64,000 nucleotides of DNA from Armillaria gallica (Eukaryota > Basidiomycota > Agaricomycetes > Agaricales > Physalacriaceae). A program made the position numbers and the translations under genes. The notes beneath the pieces are model-generated. The model did no database searches, had not been told where the DNA came from, and worked only from the letters and a program-made list of their open reading frames with translations. How positions within the stretch are numbered: position 1 is the first letter of the stretch; each line of letters begins with the position of its first letter. Of the stretch, positions 53,087 through 63,340 are shown piece by piece. The stretch is taken from contig JBANDB010000006.1 of the NCBI GenBank assembly GCA_037576215.1, forward strand, positions 2,480,001 to 2,544,000, written 5' to 3'.

Positions 53087-55228
53087 CTATCCAAATTTCG
53101 GTGGGGCCCAAAAACCACCGCTCGCAACACCCTCTAAACCAAAATCACCAAATCGAGTATCAGTCTCCAATTCTGTCCCATACATGGTGCGCTTGGCGGT
53201 CGGACTGTCGTCGTCGTCGTGTTCGGCATCGAAGGGGTCAGGGGGATTGTCATCCTGCTCGGTGTCAGGGCCAAGGGCCGTCTGGTTAAGGAACGCACCC
53301 AACCCAGCGGAATCATCGCGAGATTGTACTGGGGTAGATACGCCTTGAAGTCTAGAACGCGGTCGTATTATTGGAGGTGGAAGTCCCAGTGATTGGAACA
53401 TATTTGAATGCCCTGGGATGTTAATTTGTCCATGGTTGGCAGGAGTCGGTGATTGAGGGGGCTCAGGATACGCGAAAGGCATTGAAAATGTCGGATTTGG
53501 AGTAGGAGGAATAGGCACAGAGAATGTGAAGTTGAATGGGTGTTGGTTCTCCGGAGGATTTTGAGCAGTACCCTGACTTGGTGAAGGGGATGGGGAGGAT
53601 CCATAGAACGCAGGTAAATGATTTGTTGGAGGTGGAGGATCGACATATTCATCAGGCGTCTCAGGACCATTAAAATGAAAACCCAGACTACCAGACCGTG
53701 TCTGTCGGTTGTTGGGAGGGGTTTTTGGTTCACTGATTTCCGGCTCCGAGGACTCTTCACGTTCCACGTCTGCCTGTGATATCGTGCGAGGCCGTTTTCT
53801 ATTCGGCCTGATAACTGTTCGTGCTAGGACTGAGTCAGAGAGATTGTCTTTGTCTCCCTCTTCAATGACTCCTGCGACGTCGCTCATGGTCGAGTCCCGA
53901 TGCCGTTTCCCAAGGAGACTTGGAGCTATTCCCGGGTGAGGCAAAGATGATGTGCCATCTGATAAAGGATGGTCATTGGAAGATACTGGCTGTCGACTGG
54001 TAACTTATCAGAATACAAGTGTCATGGTTATTGGCCAAGGCTTACCTGGTGTTGTTGAAATTTGATTTGTCCGGTGCGGAGGACACATTGGTCACAGTGT
54101 TCCTCAGCTCCAGTATCTCAGCATTAAGGTCCTCGGCTGTGACATTGCGACTTCGTAAATCGCTCACTTCGGCGCTCAAAGAGTCAACCTTCGATTGCAA
54201 AGGAGGTATCGTAGCGACTTCAGCCTTTAATTGCGCAACTTCGGCTTTGAGAATGTTCATTTGATCAAGCTCCTTCCTCATTGTCTGAACTTGCCGTAAC
54301 AAAGGGTTGATCTAGAAGCCGCTGAGAATGACAAAAATAACAAGCTTGTTCAGTCACTCACGGCGTCTGCCACACGTTGGTCAAAGGTCGTGCCTGTCGG
54401 TTGCCGTAGATCTTCTTGGCCGAGACTGGAAGCTCGGGGTTGAGATGGTCCTGCCGTTGGCTGCTCATCGTTTGCTACATGCGTGTTCTTTGTTAATGGA
54501 GAACATACACACTGATGCTGGGGATCATCACCATTGAGAGGCCGCTGTTCTGTTGGTTCGGATTCTAACTTTTATGATTAAATGAATAGAGTGGCAATGA
54601 AAAAGAAATCACACCTTCGCGTATCGTTGCCTGGGGTTTCACGCTCCTGCTTTTCCCTCGCTTTCCATTGGTAATGTTCATGGATTTCGTGACTGCTCGC
54701 GCACCACTTCCTCCAGCAGCCACAGGTCTCCCTACCCCTAATTTCGTTTGAGTTTCTTTGGCTTTCCGAGTTCGCGGAGGAGGCTGAGGCTGAACAGGAG
54801 TAACCGGCTCGGGTTCTGCTTGTTTCCAACCATTCCGAGCCCCGGTGTCGGAAGTCCCCTGCCCATCTTCATCTTGTTCAATGAGATCGTGAATGACGAC
54901 TGAACTGAGGCGTTCGGTGGTGCGGTTTGACTGTCTAGTAGATACGGTCCGTTGTGCCGGGTTGGCGGTCCGAATATTGGGCTTTCTATGAACAGCTGAG
55001 CTGGTAGGAGAACTGGTAGAGCAATTTGCGCACCTGGTTTCAAGGAGGAGATCAATGATTTCTTCAGACTTGAGATTCGCTCGCACGCCGTATTCCTGAT
55101 GGCAATGAGTCGTTGTACGCCACCGTGAAAGGGATATGGATTCGCACCTTGCACAACTTTTGAAGGTCAGCACGTTTCATGCTTTCCAAGGCTGGTCGAT
55201 CGGGCAGCGCTTGAGCTAGGGATGCCAT
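53087..55228 (-). CDS. SAP-motif protein with central coiled coil, function unknown
   Basis: ATG 55228 gives MASLAQALPDRPALESMKRA followed by DLQKLCKEYGVRANLKSEEI and IDLLLETR, a SAP-like helix-extended-helix DNA-binding motif. Spliced exons continue with a disordered, basic middle (RTRKAKETQTKLGVGRPVAA), then a short coiled coil, LLRQVQTMRKELDQMNILKA through VDSLSAEVSDLRSRN. The long last exon is Pro/Ser-rich with an apparent nuclear signal (RPNRKRPRT, GKRHRD) and an acidic patch, AEHDDDDSPTAKRTM. The closing peptide is GDFGLEGVASGGFWAPPKFG. Five introns are inferred, all in frame. I do not recognise a named family; nuclear or chromatin association is inferred from the SAP motif. It is divergent to CYB2 and convergent with the MAP kinase. 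Confidence 0.7.
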
Positions 55229-55397
55229 GTCAGAACCTGAGGCAAGGGCGAGGCGGGTGCAGCCACCAAGTGGTTGTTGGAAAAGCAACATCACGCGTCA
55301 CTACACGTGATGCCACTCGGATACTCGGCCCGATGGTTGAGCTAATAAAGCACCTTCGAGCTTTGATGCGGGTGTCCCTTGTTCCTCAACACTCATC

Positions 55398-57621
55398 ATG
55401 GGGTTTACCCTCCAACAAGTCGCAGAACACAGCACAGCTAGGTTTCTCCTTCGGATTTTTTCCAATATAACCTTGCTGATTTTTTCCCTAGTTCTTGTTG
55501 GGTCATAATAAAAGACAGCGTCTACGATGTTACAGATTTCCTTTCGGTCAGATAAGTCCAATTTTGTTCCTCTAATTGATGCCGACATAGCTTTCAGGAA
55601 CATCCGGGAGGCGCCCAAATCATACTAAAGTATGCCGGAAAGGATGCTACGTTAGCCTACGAGCCGATCCACCCACCTGACGCATTGGAAAAGAATCTCC
55701 CATCGTCCAAGCATTTGGGGGCTCTGAATACTGATGTAGCTCTTTATATGGAGGAACTGCGCGCCAATAGGAAGAAGACGAAAGACGAGCTGAGAGTAGA
55801 ACAGGCTCTTAGGGAACGGCCTCCCCTCAACCGTATATTAAGCTTGTCCGATATGGAGGTGAACATAACGTCTACTCTTCAATTATGGATTTGGATCAGC
55901 TGAGCTTTTACAGGATGTCGCGCGACACATTTTATCGTTCAAAGCAGTATCATACTATTCCTCAGCGTCCGATGACAACATATGTACGTCTTTACATGTC
56001 AGGATGACGCTGATAATCACACATATTTGTAGCTTATGAAGAAAACGCTATCGCATTCAGAAGGTTCTTCTTCAATGCTCGGGTTATGCGTCCCGTGCTT
56101 CATTGCGACCCGTCCACCACCATCTTAGGCTACAAGTCATCCATTCCTGTTTTCGTATCTGGAGCCGCTCTGGCCAAGCTTGGACATCCCCTCGGTAAGG
56201 GTGGATATCCGTTCTAACAACACGGCTGATAAGTATTGATTTATTTCTTAGGCGAAGTAAATATAACGAGAGCCGCGCATAAAGCATCTATCATACAGAT
56301 GGTGTCTTCAAACGCATCACTTTCCTACGCAGAGATCGCTGCCGCTGCAAGCCCTTCGCAGCCATTATTCTTTCAGTTCTATAAATCCAATGATGACACC
56401 ACAGCGGAAAAACGGGTTCGCGAAGTTGAAAAACTTGGTTATAAAGCCATTTGGCTGACTGTAGACGCCATTGTCGCTGGAAAGAGAGAGATAGATATTA
56501 AGAGTCCTTGGGAGTCGGAAACCATAGAGAACGGCAAGCCCACATACCACTCTGACCTTGATAGTCTGGAGCTCGTCGATGAAACCGGTACTGCCGGCGC
56601 TCTGGTTAGCAAAGATGACCAAAATATGACATGGGAAAAGGTCGTTATCCTTATCAAGTTGTACTCGGATGACTTTGACAATACAACCAGACAATCCCTT
56701 GGCTACGAAGTCTGACAAACTTACCAATTGTCATCAAAGGCAAGTACTTGCTAGAATGTCCTTCCTTTTTCACTCATTTGAAAATTGCTAGGTATACAAT
56801 GCGTTGAGGTAGCTCTAGCCTTTCCCCTCTCCAAAGCGCATCTGACCATTGGTAATAGGACGCTGTATTAGCGGCAGATGCTGGTGTGGACGGCATTCTT
56901 TTATCGAATCATGGTGGTATGGATAACCTTCTTCCTCCCGTCCTATATCTCAGTCGTCTTCTGGGTTAGGCAGACAGCTGGACTAGTACGGCTATCAGTA
57001 CTAGCATGCATAAATAGCTGATTGCTCGCTAGCTCGATGCCGCCGCTAGAAATTCTGTACAGACTTCGGCAACGTCGACCTGATGTTTTCGACAAGTTGG
57101 AAGGTGAGAAGTTCTACAAGTATAGATCGTCGACGACTAACTTTGGCCATCTTACTCAGTTTATATTGATGGTGAATGTTGTCTGTCCAAGATTGCAAGT
57201 ATGCTGACACGGAATTGATCAAGGTGGCATCCGACGTGGTACCGGTATGGCTCTTGTTTTTAGACGTTTGGCAAATATTAAATATTCTTCCAGACGTTGT
57301 AAAGGCCCTCTGCCTTGGTGCGAAGGCTGTGGGATTGGGACGACCCTTTCTCTACGCACAAAGCGTAAGCGAGTGTTCGACGTCTTTTGGTTTTGCGCTA
57401 ATTTGACACATTCTAGGCCTATGGCGAGATTGGTGTCTTGAAGATCCTAAAGATTCTAGAGAAAGAGATCGTGACCGCGATGAAGCTTGTTGGTGCAGCC
57501 AGTGTCAAAGATCTAACACCTGACTTGGTGAGTATCTTCGGTTTGTGGAATCAAATGATTATTCAATGAAAGTTAGGTCGAGAGGGTTGACTGGCAGCCC
57601 CTTGTTCGCTCGAGGCTCTAG
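55398..57621 (+). CDS. CYB2: Flavocytochrome b2-type L-lactate dehydrogenase
   Basis: Exon 1 (55398-55441) starts MGFTLQQVAEHSTA and, with exons 2 and 3, forms a cytochrome b5 domain: CWVIIKDSVYDVTDFLSEHP then GGAQIILKYAGKDA, where HPGG carries a haem ligand. The FMN domain follows with ISYEENAIAFRRFFFNARVM, ILGYKSSIPVFVSGAALAKL, GYKAIWLTVDAI, LPIVIKGIQC, the active-site histidine in ILLSNHGGRQLDY, YIDGGIRRGTDVVKALCLGA and KAVGLGRPFLYAQSAYGE. This domain pair is that of the enzyme passing electrons from lactate to cytochrome c. No clear mitochondrial presequence is visible before the b5 domain, so location is uncertain. One intron (56740-56791) begins with GCAAGT. It ends 30 bp from the convergent MBD4-like gene. 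Confidence 0.9.
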
Positions 57622-57651
57622 CAGGATTTCCGTGGCACTCCTACATGTGTT

Positions 57652-58678
57652 TTATTCAGCATCTATTGCTGAGATACGAAATAAAGTGTTACTTACTAAC
57701 TCTGAAATGAGCGATCTCAAGTAAGTCGGGGTGGCAGTAGAGGTGATCCCACATGTCCACTCTTTGCACTCTTCAACGGCCCATTTCCACTTCTGCGGAT
57801 AGCAGTTCAGTAAATCGTACCGACATCTGTAAATAAGATGGCCCTACAAGATATTGAATCAGCACTTTGTCGGTTGGTACGACAGCCTTCCATTCCTGTG
57901 ACGAGGGATTCTCATACGCCGTACAAAATATGCGATAGGAATCGAGTGCGTAGCGCCCTGTCCCAGGTAAGTGTGATATGGGGGTCGGAGGGTATTTTTT
58001 GCGTTTCGCAGGCGATCCTTGACCGCTCGCAAGTGATGCAGAAGATGACAAGGGCGCAGGTTTAGACCGTCTAACGTCGTAAGGAGAAGGTGGGTCGAGA
58101 AGGTACGATTTCGACATTTCAATGAGTCGCTTCGTGCGAATCGTTTGAGTCCCCAAAGGACGGATAAGACTTACTAAGTCCTCATCGCTGGCTTCAACGA
58201 GATATTCAGCTGATATAATATTCGAACAATGGTGGAAACTCGGAACCTTGAGAGAGGGACAGCGGTGTAGGCCATCGATCTATAAGCTCCCAGAATACGG
58301 GTATTGCAAGTTTTCCCGATGTTTTGTTGAGAAGAGTGACTGCGACGATCAGTTTCCAAGGATCGTGGGCAACAAGTTCTGTGTGAAGCCGAGCTCTTAG
58401 TGAGATTGCATTAGGATGACGGAGTTGCTCCAATGATTACCTTGGATGAGAATAGGTTTCAGAGATATCACTTTGTCGCATAGTAGGCGGACCTCGAGAG
58501 AAGTGCAGCATGATACATCTAAGTCATCTGCGGCTTCCCTTGCAACGGACGACTTCTTGGAGGGCGAGAAGTAGGGAGACTGCACGTGTTTGTCCAAACC
58601 TGATTTGGACTCTAAGGAGAAGTAAGGAGACGTAACAGAGAGAGAGGTTCGTCTTTTGGGCGAAGGTGTCTGAGGCAT
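57652..58678 (-). CDS. MBD4-like HhH-GPD DNA glycosylase
   Basis: Exons 58441-58678, 58247-58393, 57848-58209 and 57652-57792 sum to exactly 296 codons. The N-terminal 75 residues are basic and disordered, with two copies of a SPYFS motif (TSPYFSLESK, QSPYFSPSKK). The glycosylase domain has ELVAHDPWKLIVAVTLLNKT, AIPVFWELIDRWPTP, the helix-hairpin-helix ISHLPGTGRYALDSYRIFC with the catalytic Asp before SYRIF, and WKAVVPTDKVLIQYL. This closely follows the glycosylase domain of animal MBD4, which removes T or U opposite G at CpG. No methyl-CpG-binding domain is present, as in plant and fungal relatives. It is divergent to the LIM gene with 169 bp between starts. Confidence 0.88.
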
Positions 58679-58847
58679 TTCGGGAGTGCGGCCCGTTCTT
58701 CTCCTGCAATTTGGATATAATTGGAATACTGCACGTGGTCGCGATGTTGAACCGCAATGCAGCTGCTTTGTTCTCCTCTCTCGGCCATCTCCTTACATTA
58801 ACCCTCGATTTCAGCGCGTTTACTGATTGTTCATTTGTTTCTAGAAA

Positions 58848-61806
58848 ATGGGATTTTGTCGCCGATGTGGAGACATTGTCGCGGGAACACGCTGCAAGTG
58901 TGGTGGCACGGCTGTTGGTACGTGCTTTGTGGTTCATGCTTCTTTTCAACCTGACGTGCCGTTCAAGCTCCTGCTGTCGCATGGAACTCAAGCAGTATGA
59001 AGGAGGGTCTTCAGGATCGCTGGTCGAATACATATGTGACCAAAGATAGGCCACAGCCTGGTCCACTTTCTCCAAACGTGACTGGGTCATCCTCGAAGCA
59101 AGCGTCTACCTCGAACGATGTTAAACGTTTTCCACGGCCTGCAAATTCTGCCCCCATATCTTCCACCTCGGCCCTCTCATCACGTGTTTCTGAGCATATA
59201 GCATCCACCACATCCCAACTCGGCCGCCCATTGTCACCGCTCAAGCAGTCAGTCGCGGCTCCTGAAGCTGGCATTTTGCCCTCGCCATCCCCCTTCGACA
59301 ATTCTCTCTCAAAGGTCTACGGATCAGTCCTCCAGCCCAAGGAGACTCTCAACACTCATTCCTGTTCCATCTGCCACACCATATTCCCCCCTGATGCTAC
59401 TATATATCCTGATCCCTCCGTGTCAGATGAGGCATCCCCTGGTTTCGTTTGCCGTCCATGCTACGCTACAAATGGGGGATCCAAAGGCATCTGCCCTACA
59501 TGCTCTCGACCGGTACTCGCACTCAAGTCTGAAGGCGGATTTATCTTCGCCGACGGTAAATATTGGCATAAGCGGTCATGCTTCATCTGCCAAGGCTGCT
59601 TCAAGAATGTCGGACACGCTCCCATGGTTGACTTGTTAGGTCGACCAACTTGTGCGGAATGCTTTGAGAATTGCCTCAAACGTGACCGCACACCAAAGAA
59701 GAGTCGCGACAGCATAAGCAGCAGCCCCATGAGCAATCTTGGTGGCATGAATGTCAACTCTAAGAATAGGAGTCGAGAAGGAAGCCCGGCAATCGAGGAA
59801 TTAGAGCATCGTCTAGGCATAAGAAGTCGAGAGGCAAGTCCATCGTTGGAGGATTCATTCAGTCGATCAGGCTTGTTTGGAAGCTCACCAAGTCCCAAAC
59901 CCCGACCTTCTAGTGGCGTATCAGGGTCACCGTCTTTTCACTCTCTGTCCCCTCTTGACAGGCGTTCGCCTGAGCGCCCTTTAGGACGTCACAGTATCGG
60001 AGCAGAAGGGAGCCCCAGTCCCAGTCCCGGGGCAAATATGACCGCTTCAAGAACACCAAGTTGGATTCCCGTCGCAGTATAGACCTTTCGCCCTCATTCC
60101 GGCCCCTTACTTCAGAGCATAGTCCCTCAAGATTGGCGGAGCCCAATCCTGATGCTGTACAGGAGATGAAGAACCGATTTATGACTTCAGACAGCAGTAT
60201 CAAGCTGTCGTCTCCCCCATCCTCCCCCTTGAAACACGCTCGTTCTTCCGGCTCGTTTTCCAGTCTCCCCAATTCCAGTCCCAAAACTCTCGGAAGCTTC
60301 GAGCTTCCTTCCACGCCAGACTTGCTTTCTGATGTCTCTGACGCAGGAACATTTTCATCGTCAGGGCTGGATTCTCCCCCGAGAAATGATCTATCCGACC
60401 TTTCAATTGACCGGAGTCTATCCAGCAATCGTCGCATGCATAAATATGCTTCAAGGTACTCAAGAGCTGATCCCATGGAACCCGACGATGCCATACCGGA
60501 AGAGACCAGTAGTCAGCTAGGGTCGCCTGCACGAACTTCGTTATCCGGCAAATCAACGCCCGCATCGACTCCATCGAGAATTCCTGTACCCCATCGACTT
60601 TCTACGTCACATTCTCCGAAACCTTTGACCGTCACTACTAATCAAATTTCCCAGAGCGCGGTGTGTGCTAAATGCTCACATTCGTTGTTTTCCGTTCACG
60701 GTGGCGGTCGGTTCGTCACTGTGCCTAACGCTGATGACGGGACAAAGCAAACCTTTCACGCAGATTGTTTCACCTGTGCCATTTGTGATTTACCTTTCCG
60801 AGAGGCGAGTCAAGGACAAGCCGTGTTTGTTAAAACCGACAGCGGCGCCTGCCACGTTGAGGTACCTATTTCTTTGCGTACTATAGATCGCAACTAATGT
60901 GAGTTATAGTGTGCGCCTGCCAAGATAATAACTCGGACAATATCGACTCCTTCACCCTCACGCTCAACAACGGTAAATTCACCTTCACCGTCGTCCAGTC
61001 CCCGACACCAAGCATCAACGTCTAGTCCCCGACACCAGGCATCCGCGTCTTCAGTCCTAAACCACAATCAGGTACTGCCACATATGGATCGTCAAGCAAA
61101 TACGAGCGCCCTCCATTAACAGCGCCTGCAACGTCAGCTTCCTTCCCTCGTTTTGGCAGCTCGACATCTTGTCCTGGATGCCGAAAGTCTGTTTCTCCCA
61201 TGGAGCGGGGCGTGGTTCCCGGGCCCCAGGGTACCCGATGGCATGCACCGTGTTTAGTTTGTGGTGGTAAGAAGGAGATCAAGGGTTATGCAAGGTTCAG
61301 AGATGAGAAGAAGAAAGACGGGCCTGGTTGCGGCAAGCGTCTGGACAGTGCTGCTAAAACTGACGGAGAAGGCGGTGTCTGGTGTCGTGAATGTCTTGTA
61401 AGTCTGATATGGCGTCCATTACAAAATCTCAAGACTTTGTTTTTAGTTATTACTTTCCAACGAGCCAAGGGGTTCACCTCATGGGTCACCCACGCGTCCG
61501 CTTTCAATGACCTCCTTCGGAGATGGTCCATCGAAGATTCTACCTCAGAATACGGGGACTACAACAATAGCCAGACAGTTCACAGGATTGGGCGCTGGTG
61601 GTCCTAACGACGGATCTTTGCGCAGGCAACTAACAGGAGGGGCGTTAGGTCCTACTAGAAGTCTCAGTCCGACGAAACAGGTTGGTATGGGTACGGGTAT
61701 GAGGCCTCGTCCAAAAAGCGTCATTGGTATGAGAAGTTCGAAGAGTGTGGATGAAGGACGTGGTATGTTTCTCGTCAGGCAGATGACTGGTTCTGGTGCC
61801 TGCTGA
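58848..61806 (+). CDS. Multi-LIM-domain protein with long disordered linkers (frame break inside)
   Basis: ATG 58848 begins MGFCRRCGDIVAGTRCKCGG, a small zinc knuckle. After a Ser/Pro-rich linker the first LIM-like domain has CSICHTIFPPDATIYPDPSV, CRPCYATNGG, CPTCSRPVLALKSEGGFIFA, and WHKRSCFICQGCFKN ending CAECFENC. A second lies at VCAKCSHSLFSVHGGG and FHADCFTCAICDLPFREASQ. A third Cys/His-rich block is SCPGCRKSVSPMERGV, WHAPCLVCGGKKEIKGYARF and VWCRECL. LIM domains mediate protein contacts, often at the cytoskeleton or polarity sites. Around 60029-60082 the frame changes from one ending ASRTPSWIPVAV-stop to one reading KYDRFKNTKLDSRRSIDLSP. Either one G is missing in the G run at 60029-60032 or an unusually long intron lies here. 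The rest splices cleanly. Confidence 0.75.
60973..61025 (+). other. Intron of the LIM gene with duplicated acceptor
   Basis: The donor GTAAAT follows ACAACG and the acceptor is GTCTAG. The intron is 53 nt and in phase 0, and it links RTISTPSPSRSTT to SPTPGIRVFSPKPQSG. Reading through it instead gives a tandem SSPRHQAS repeat that soon runs into a stop without the third Cys/His block. Confidence 0.6.
60997..61050 (+). repeat. 27-bp tandem duplication across a 3' splice site
   Basis: Two adjacent 27-bp units (60997-61023 and 61024-61050) both begin AGTCCCCGACACCA and end with CGTCT, and differ at two positions. The intron acceptor lies at the start of the second unit. The first unit carries an equivalent CCAG acceptor that, if used, leads to an in-frame TAG within 27 nt. 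Confidence 0.85.
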
Positions 61807-62324
61807 TTATGGTTGGATATGTTTACCTTGCTTTGACATGCACGCAATGGACTGAAAGTAACGTGCTTTTTTGAACGTGGATTTAAGACTCTGTTATGCG
61901 ATTGCTTTCGTTGTACATCACCTGTAATTGCCGGCGCTCGAAGGACTATTATTTACTGGATTCAACATCCCACCAGAGTACCCTTTTCTGGTTCTATTAT
62001 TACGCTTGTTGTAGGGCTCGTGCTTCTGTTGTCAAATTAATCTCGATAACTGCTAATTGCGCTACCAATACCCCAATAACCCAAGAGCCTTCAATATTTG
62101 GCGCCGACGAGTATATAAATACGCGCCACATTTCGATCACATGATGAACCAAACAAGGACTGTTTATAAGACGCGTATGGGACAATTCTTGAACGCGTCC
62201 AGGTTTCCCACTTACCAACACGATCGTCAGCGCGCCCTTCCCTTTATCTTTGTTGGTCTTCTTCCGCCTAAGCGATTGTCGCGATATATTCTCTTTCTCA
62301 GCCGTACGCTTCAAAACACCCATC
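61807..62324. other. Intergenic region upstream of a secreted-protein gene
   Basis: It holds the LIM gene 3' end and the promoter of the small secreted protein gene, including the TATA box listed separately. The overlapping open frames on both strands have no recognisable product. Confidence 0.4.
62112..62119 (+). promoter_or_regulatory. TATA box of the secreted-protein gene
   Basis: The sequence TATATAAA lies 206 bp upstream of ATG 62325. A start about 30 bp downstream would leave a leader of roughly 180 nt. Confidence 0.55.
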
Positions 62325-63156
62325 ATGCCTGCCCAAATTCTCCAGTTCGCGTTGCGCGCCATCCTCTTTGTCTCTTTGTCCAGCATCTTCGCTCCTTATA
62401 TCCATGTTCTTGCCTCGCCCTATCCTATGCCTCTAGCGCTCATGAACTATGCACGTTCTGGTCCTCAATCCGTGGCCGCCTTTTCTAAGAGGAACGACAC
62501 TCTTCTCTCCTACCGTGATATCACCAGAAACTCCATTCTCGACATTGGCGACAATTCTTCTAATATGGACCGATGCGATGAGCTGCTGGCACAATTGACG
62601 CTGGGAGTGTTGAACTTCGGTAAGCGACCTCCGATGATTGTCATCGAACCCCTTCTAATCTCTACGCTTTCAGGAAAGCTTGTGAACAATAAGCCTCTGG
62701 AGAAAGACGGGCTCGGCGACTATCAAGATAACTGTGTGTCGAGTCTGAATAGCTGCAAGGGCATTCTCGGTGAACTCAACTTGGCTATCGCTGCGATACG
62801 CCCAGACGACAAGGGCCTTGGCAACTACGACCGCAATGATCGGCTCGAGACAATCCTCAAAGAAGTCGTCAATGAAACCAAAGACCTAGCGAAAGTAACA
62901 GTGATCCTCGTGAGCAACTGTCCTATTCTTGGTCCTATCCTCGGGCCTAGTGAGTACTTTGAAGACGAATTCTGTAGTCCAGAGACTAACTCTATGTTGC
63001 CCAGCCGTCTACGAACTTAAATGCATAATTGACTCGATACTTGATATCTCTGAAGACCTCATCGACGGGATCCTCAACCTCCTCAAGCCACTTCTATCTG
63101 TGGGCGTTACTCCGTGTAATGGACTGGAGATTGTTGGCATCTGTGTCGCTCTTTGA
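62325..63156 (+). CDS. Small secreted protein of unknown function
   Basis: Exons 62325-62619, 62674-62949 and 63005-63156 sum to exactly 241 codons. The N-terminus MPAQILQFALRAILFVSLSS with IFAPYIHVLASPYP is a signal peptide with likely cleavage after VLAS. The mature part is mostly helical and holds about seven cysteines (MDRCDELLAQL, NCVSSLNSCKGILGELNLAI, ILVSNCPILGP, LKCIIDSILDISEDLIDGIL, VTPCNGLEIVGIC). Two N-glycosylation sites, KRNDTLL and DNSSNMD, lie early. I do not recognise a named family; similar helical, Cys-containing secreted proteins are common in mushroom genomes. No transmembrane helix or GPI signal is present. Its TATA box suggests regulated expression. Confidence 0.72.
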
Positions 63157-63340
63157 TTTTCTTCTTTTCTTCTTTCTCAATTGTAGTAATATTTCAGGAC
63201 CTTCGTAGACACATCTGTATCCACTATTTCTGTCCATTATTGTCGTTTTGTACCTGTCTCTGTTAACTTCTAACTTGCAATGTTGCGATGCGGTATTCTA
63301 TCCATGGGTCAAACAATATATGCTTATAAAAACTACGATG

